Source: Alteriqipengyuania_B sp035481675 (GTDB lineage: Bacteria; Pseudomonadota; Alphaproteobacteria; Sphingomonadales; Sphingomonadaceae). From it: DNA of 64,000 nucleotides. The notes under the pieces were generated by a model, which made no database searches, was not told the origin of the DNA, and saw only the letters and a program-made list of their open reading frames with translations. This document shows, piece after piece, positions 61,709 through 64,000 of the stretch (its first letter is position 1; every line of letters starts with the position of its first letter). Both the position numbers and the translations under genes were made by a program. The DNA lies in the NCBI RefSeq assembly GCF_035481675.1, contig NZ_JAYJJW010000001.1, positions 930,001-994,000 of the forward strand. The letters run 5' to 3'.

Positions 61709-62098
61709 TCAGCCGTCCAGCGCTGCGGCGAGCCGGTTGCGGACAGATTTGAGCGCCGCGAGGATGTCCGGAGAAGCGGCCGCCCCAGGCGCGGTTTCCG
61801 GGGCCGGTTTCGGAGCTTCCGCATCGGCGACTTCCCCGACATGCCCGTGCTCGATCGCCTGGCGCGCGCCGCGCAGCGTGTACCCTTCGCGGTTCACCAG
61901 CCGGTGGATGGTCTGCACCAGTGCGACATCGTCAGGGCGATAATAGCGGCGGTTGCCGCTGCGCTGGAGCGGGCGGAGCATGGGAAACTGTTTTTCCCAG
62001 TAACGCAGCACGTGCTGCTTTATGCCGAGGCCGTCCGCAACCTCGCCGATGGTCCTGAGGGCCGAGGGGTCTTTCCCGTCGTCGAACCCGGCGGCCAT
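61709..62098 (-). CDS. MerR family transcription regulator
   Basis: A 129-residue regulator with a winged-helix N-terminus (RTIGEVADGLGIKQHVLRYWE, about 15-35, RRYYRPDDV) and a short coiled-coil tail. No Cys set for metal sensing. Position after ihfA is conserved in alphaproteobacteria, but its targets are not known to me. It starts one base after the ihfA stop. Confidence 0.9.
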   Translation of the reverse strand: MAAGFDDGKDPSALRTIGEVADGLGIKQHVLRYWEKQFPMLRPLQRSGNRRYYRPDDVALVQTIHRLVNREGYTLRGARQAIEHGHVGEVADAEAPKPAPETAPGAAASPDILAALKSVRNRLAAALDG

Positions 62099-62099
62099 G

Positions 62100-62396
62100 T
62101 CAGCCTGCCATCACCCGTTCCTTGAGTTTCTGGCTGGCGCGGAACGTCATCACCCGGCGCGGGGTGATCGGCACCTCCACCCCGGTCTTGGGATTGCGCC
62201 CGACACGTTCCTTCTTGTCGCGCAGCAGGAAGGTGCCGAAACCTGAAATCTTCACGTTCTCCCCGTCGGACATCGCATCGCACATCTTGGCAAGGATGCT
62301 CTCCACCAGATCGAGCGATTCCGCGCGGCTGAGGCCCAGCTTGCGGTTGATCGATTCCGCCAGATCGGCGCGAGTAAGAGTTCCGACTGAACGCAT
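62100..62396 (-). CDS. ihfA: Integration host factor subunit alpha
   Basis: A 98-residue DNA-bending protein, partner of IhfB. The N-terminus LTRADLAESINRKLGLSR and the beta-arm GFGTFLLRDKKERVGRNPKTG with its Arg and Pro are diagnostic of IHF-alpha. IHF helps promoters, recombination and, in Caulobacter, GTA gene activation. Gene order fabH-ihfA-merR. Confidence 0.95.
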   Translation of the reverse strand: MRSVGTLTRADLAESINRKLGLSRAESLDLVESILAKMCDAMSDGENVKISGFGTFLLRDKKERVGRNPKTGVEVPITPRRVMTFRASQKLKERVMAG

Positions 62397-62509
62397 TTTC
62401 CATCCCTCCCAGCGCGACCCGGGTCAGTGAATCCGCCACTTGCGTAGCAAATAGATGAACTTTCGCAAAGGCTTGCGGGCGCATTTTTACACTGCGCCGA
62501 CAGCGCCGG

Positions 62510-63481
62510 TCAGAGCCGTAGCAGGCTGGCGCCCCAGGTGAAGCCGCCGCCCATCGCTTCCAGCATGACGAGGTCGCCCGCTTTCAGCCGCCCGTCGCGC
62601 ATCGCGGTGTCGAAAGCGAGCGGCACGGAAGCGGCCGAGGTGTTGGCGTGGCGATCGACCGTGACGACCACTTTTTCCATCGGCAGGCCGAGCTTGCGCG
62701 CGGTTGCATCCAAGATTCGGGCATTGGCCTGGTGCGGCACCACCCAATCGATCTCGGCGGCGGAAACGCCTGTTTCTTCAAGCACTTCTTTCAGGACCGA
62801 CGACAGGTTGACCACTGCGTGGCGAAAGACTTCGCGCCCCTTCATCCGCAGCTTGCCGACCGTGCCCGTGCTCGACGGACCGCCGTCGACATGCAGCAGG
62901 TCGCAATGCGCGCCGTCCGCGTGCAGCTTGGTGCCAAGCACGCCCGTCTGCGCCTCGCCGCTTTCGCGTGCTTCCAGCACCAGCGCGCCCGCCCCGTCGC
63001 CGAAGAGGACGCAGGTGGTGCGGTCCTCGAAATCGAGGATGCGGCTGAAGGTTTCCGCGCCGATGACCAGTGCCTTTTTCGCATGGCCGATCCGCAGCAT
63101 CGAATCGGCGACGCCGATCGCGTAAAGGAAGCCGGTGCACACTGCAGCGACGTCAAAAGCGATGCCTCCGTTGCAGCCCAGCGCCTGCTGGACTTGAGTA
63201 GCCGTGGCGGGAAACGTGTTGTCGGGCGTGGCGGTGGCAAGCACGATCAGGCCGATCTCGCTCGCGTCGGCCCCAGCCATTTCCAGCGCCTTGCGCGCGG
63301 CGGCGGTCGCCAGCGTGGCAGTGGTTTCCCCCTCGCCCGCGAAATAGCGCTGGGTGATGCCCGTCCGCTCGACGATCCATTCGTCGCTGGTGTCGAGATT
63401 GTATTCGGCGGCCAGCTCTTCGTTGGTCAGGCGGCGCGCCGGCAAGGCGGAGCCGCTGCCGATGACGTGGCTACGGATCAT
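62510..63481 (-). CDS. fabH: Beta-ketoacyl-ACP synthase III
   Basis: Starts fatty-acid chains by condensing acetyl-CoA with malonyl-ACP. The 323 residues carry the full triad: C115 (VAAVCTGFLY), H250 (VVPHQANARI) and N280 (RHANTSAASV). The ATG overlaps the plsX stop (ATGA). Contrast the longer paralogue at 4657-5787. Confidence 0.97.
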   Translation of the reverse strand: MIRSHVIGSGSALPARRLTNEELAAEYNLDTSDEWIVERTGITQRYFAGEGETTATLATAAARKALEMAGADASEIGLIVLATATPDNTFPATATQVQQALGCNGGIAFDVAAVCTGFLYAIGVADSMLRIGHAKKALVIGAETFSRILDFEDRTTCVLFGDGAGALVLEARESGEAQTGVLGTKLHADGAHCDLLHVDGGPSSTGTVGKLRMKGREVFRHAVVNLSSVLKEVLEETGVSAAEIDWVVPHQANARILDATARKLGLPMEKVVVTVDRHANTSAASVPLAFDTAMRDGRLKAGDLVMLEAMGGGFTWGASLLRL

Positions 63482-64000
63482 TTGCCGCCCGCAGCGGTGG
63501 CCGAATGGTCGAGCGCGCCGATGTCGGCGGAAATGCGCGCGGTCAGCTCGTTTTCCACCAGCCGCGCGGCCACTGCGACGGCATTGGCGACGCCGCCGGT
63601 CGTTGCGCTGCCGTGGCTCTTCACCACCACGCCGTTGAGGCCGAGGAAGACCGCGCCGTTGTGGTTGTTGGGGTCGAGGTGGTGGCGCAGCAGCTCGGTT
63701 GCGGGGCGACTGACGAGGAAGCCGAATTTCGACCGGATCGAGCTGGTAAAGGCGCGGCGCAGCAGGTCCGTCACGAAGCGCGCAGACCCTTCGATGGCTT
63801 TTAGCGCGATATTGCCGGAAAACCCGTCGGTCACCACCACGTCCACATCGCCGCGGTTGATCTTGTCCGCCTCGACATAGCCTTCGAACCGCAGCGCAAG
63901 CTCGCTCGCCTCGTTCAGCTGCTGGGCGGCTTCCTGCAGGTCCCAGGTGCCCTTGTTCGCCTCGGTCCCGATGTTGAGCAGGCGCACGCGCGGAGCCTCA
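63478..64000 (-). CDS. plsX: Phosphate acyltransferase PlsX, 3' part
   Basis: The start lies beyond the window; 173 codons are visible. The sequence EAPRVRLLNIGTEANKG, then VDVVVTDGFSGNIALKAIEGSA and FLGLNGVVVKSHGSA, is typical of the PlsX C-terminal half. PlsX makes acyl-phosphate for phosphatidic acid synthesis. It heads the plsX-fabH pair, joined by a 4-base overlap. Confidence 0.95.
   Translation of the reverse strand, partial: EAPRVRLLNIGTEANKGTWDLQEAAQQLNEASELALRFEGYVEADKINRGDVDVVVTDGFSGNIALKAIEGSARFVTDLLRRAFTSSIRSKFGFLVSRPATELLRHHLDPNNHNGAVFLGLNGVVVKSHGSATTGGVANAVAVAARLVENELTARISADIGALDHSATAAGGK

Overview
The window is a gene-dense, GC-rich chromosomal stretch of an alphaproteobacterium, most likely a sphingomonad of the Erythrobacteraceae (Erythrobacter/Qipengyuania/Altererythrobacter group). 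The clues are the gene orders plsX-fabH-ihfA-merR, psd-pssA and yajC-secD-secF, a class I lysyl-tRNA synthetase, a TonB receptor whose plug resembles the sphingomonad type, DUF6456 and RcnB-type proteins, LexA boxes of the alphaproteobacterial GAAC-N7-GAAC form, and a GGAAC-N17-CGTT general-stress promoter. Species is not determinable from this sequence alone. No insertion sequence, rRNA operon, CRISPR array or intact prophage is visible.

Layout. 1-5.8 kb: end of a metallophosphoesterase gene, a small membrane protein, tsf and rpsB with a hairpin between them, an SOS-controlled-looking small membrane protein, psd-pssA phospholipid synthesis and a KAS III-like condensing enzyme. 5.9-8.2 kb: tRNA-Tyr followed by a partial duplication of its 3' end, rlmB and an unknown lipoprotein. 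8.2-14.1 kb: hup, lon, ybaB-dnaX, a DUF4188 protein and the SRP RNA. 14.2-23.5 kb: a secreted four-repeat protein, an NDUFS4-like complex I subunit, hrpB, a polyprenyl synthase, chorismate mutase, an Arg-rich lipoprotein, a PepSY/response regulator/histidine kinase operon and a SIMPL protein. 23.6-28.3 kb: ABC-F ATPase and UDG-family protein, then a divergent DUF6456/XRE pair and a glycosyltransferase. 28.3-36.2 kb: secF-secD-yajC, tRNA-Pro, a glycosyltransferase/acetyltransferase pair, an orphan GTA-type holin, aroQ and accB-accC. 36.3-44.8 kb: an Lrp regulator, a degenerate sensor kinase, a WalW-like deacetylase, tRNA-Ile2 and tRNA-Pro, a diguanylate cyclase and an M28 peptidase-YdbS-YdbT operon. 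44.8-54.9 kb: TonB receptor, ettA, unknown proteins, a PNPOx-like protein, an RcnB-like protein, cytochrome b561, a 2OG dioxygenase and lysS. 55-64 kb: an SLC13 permease, an SOS-linked DinG-type helicase with sixA, a succinate-semialdehyde dehydrogenase, and merR, ihfA, fabH and the 3' part of plsX.

Most genes are housekeeping, and many are joined by 4-nt stop/start overlaps (ATGA, GTGA, TTGA). The only gene-free stretch above 300 bases is 2439-2814; it holds the rpsB leader, a LexA box on a promoter and a possible ECF-type promoter.

The most interesting signals are regulatory. There are two perfect LexA boxes, one before a SidA-like small membrane protein and one before the DinG-type helicase. 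The XRE/DUF6456 divergent pair recalls the RogA/Gaf regulators of gene transfer agents, and an orphan GTA-type holin lies 6 kb away. A 25-nt element containing a tandem 9-mer occurs at the same distance and orientation upstream of aroQ and lysS. A TTCA-N7-TTCA motif may mark targets of the two-component system.
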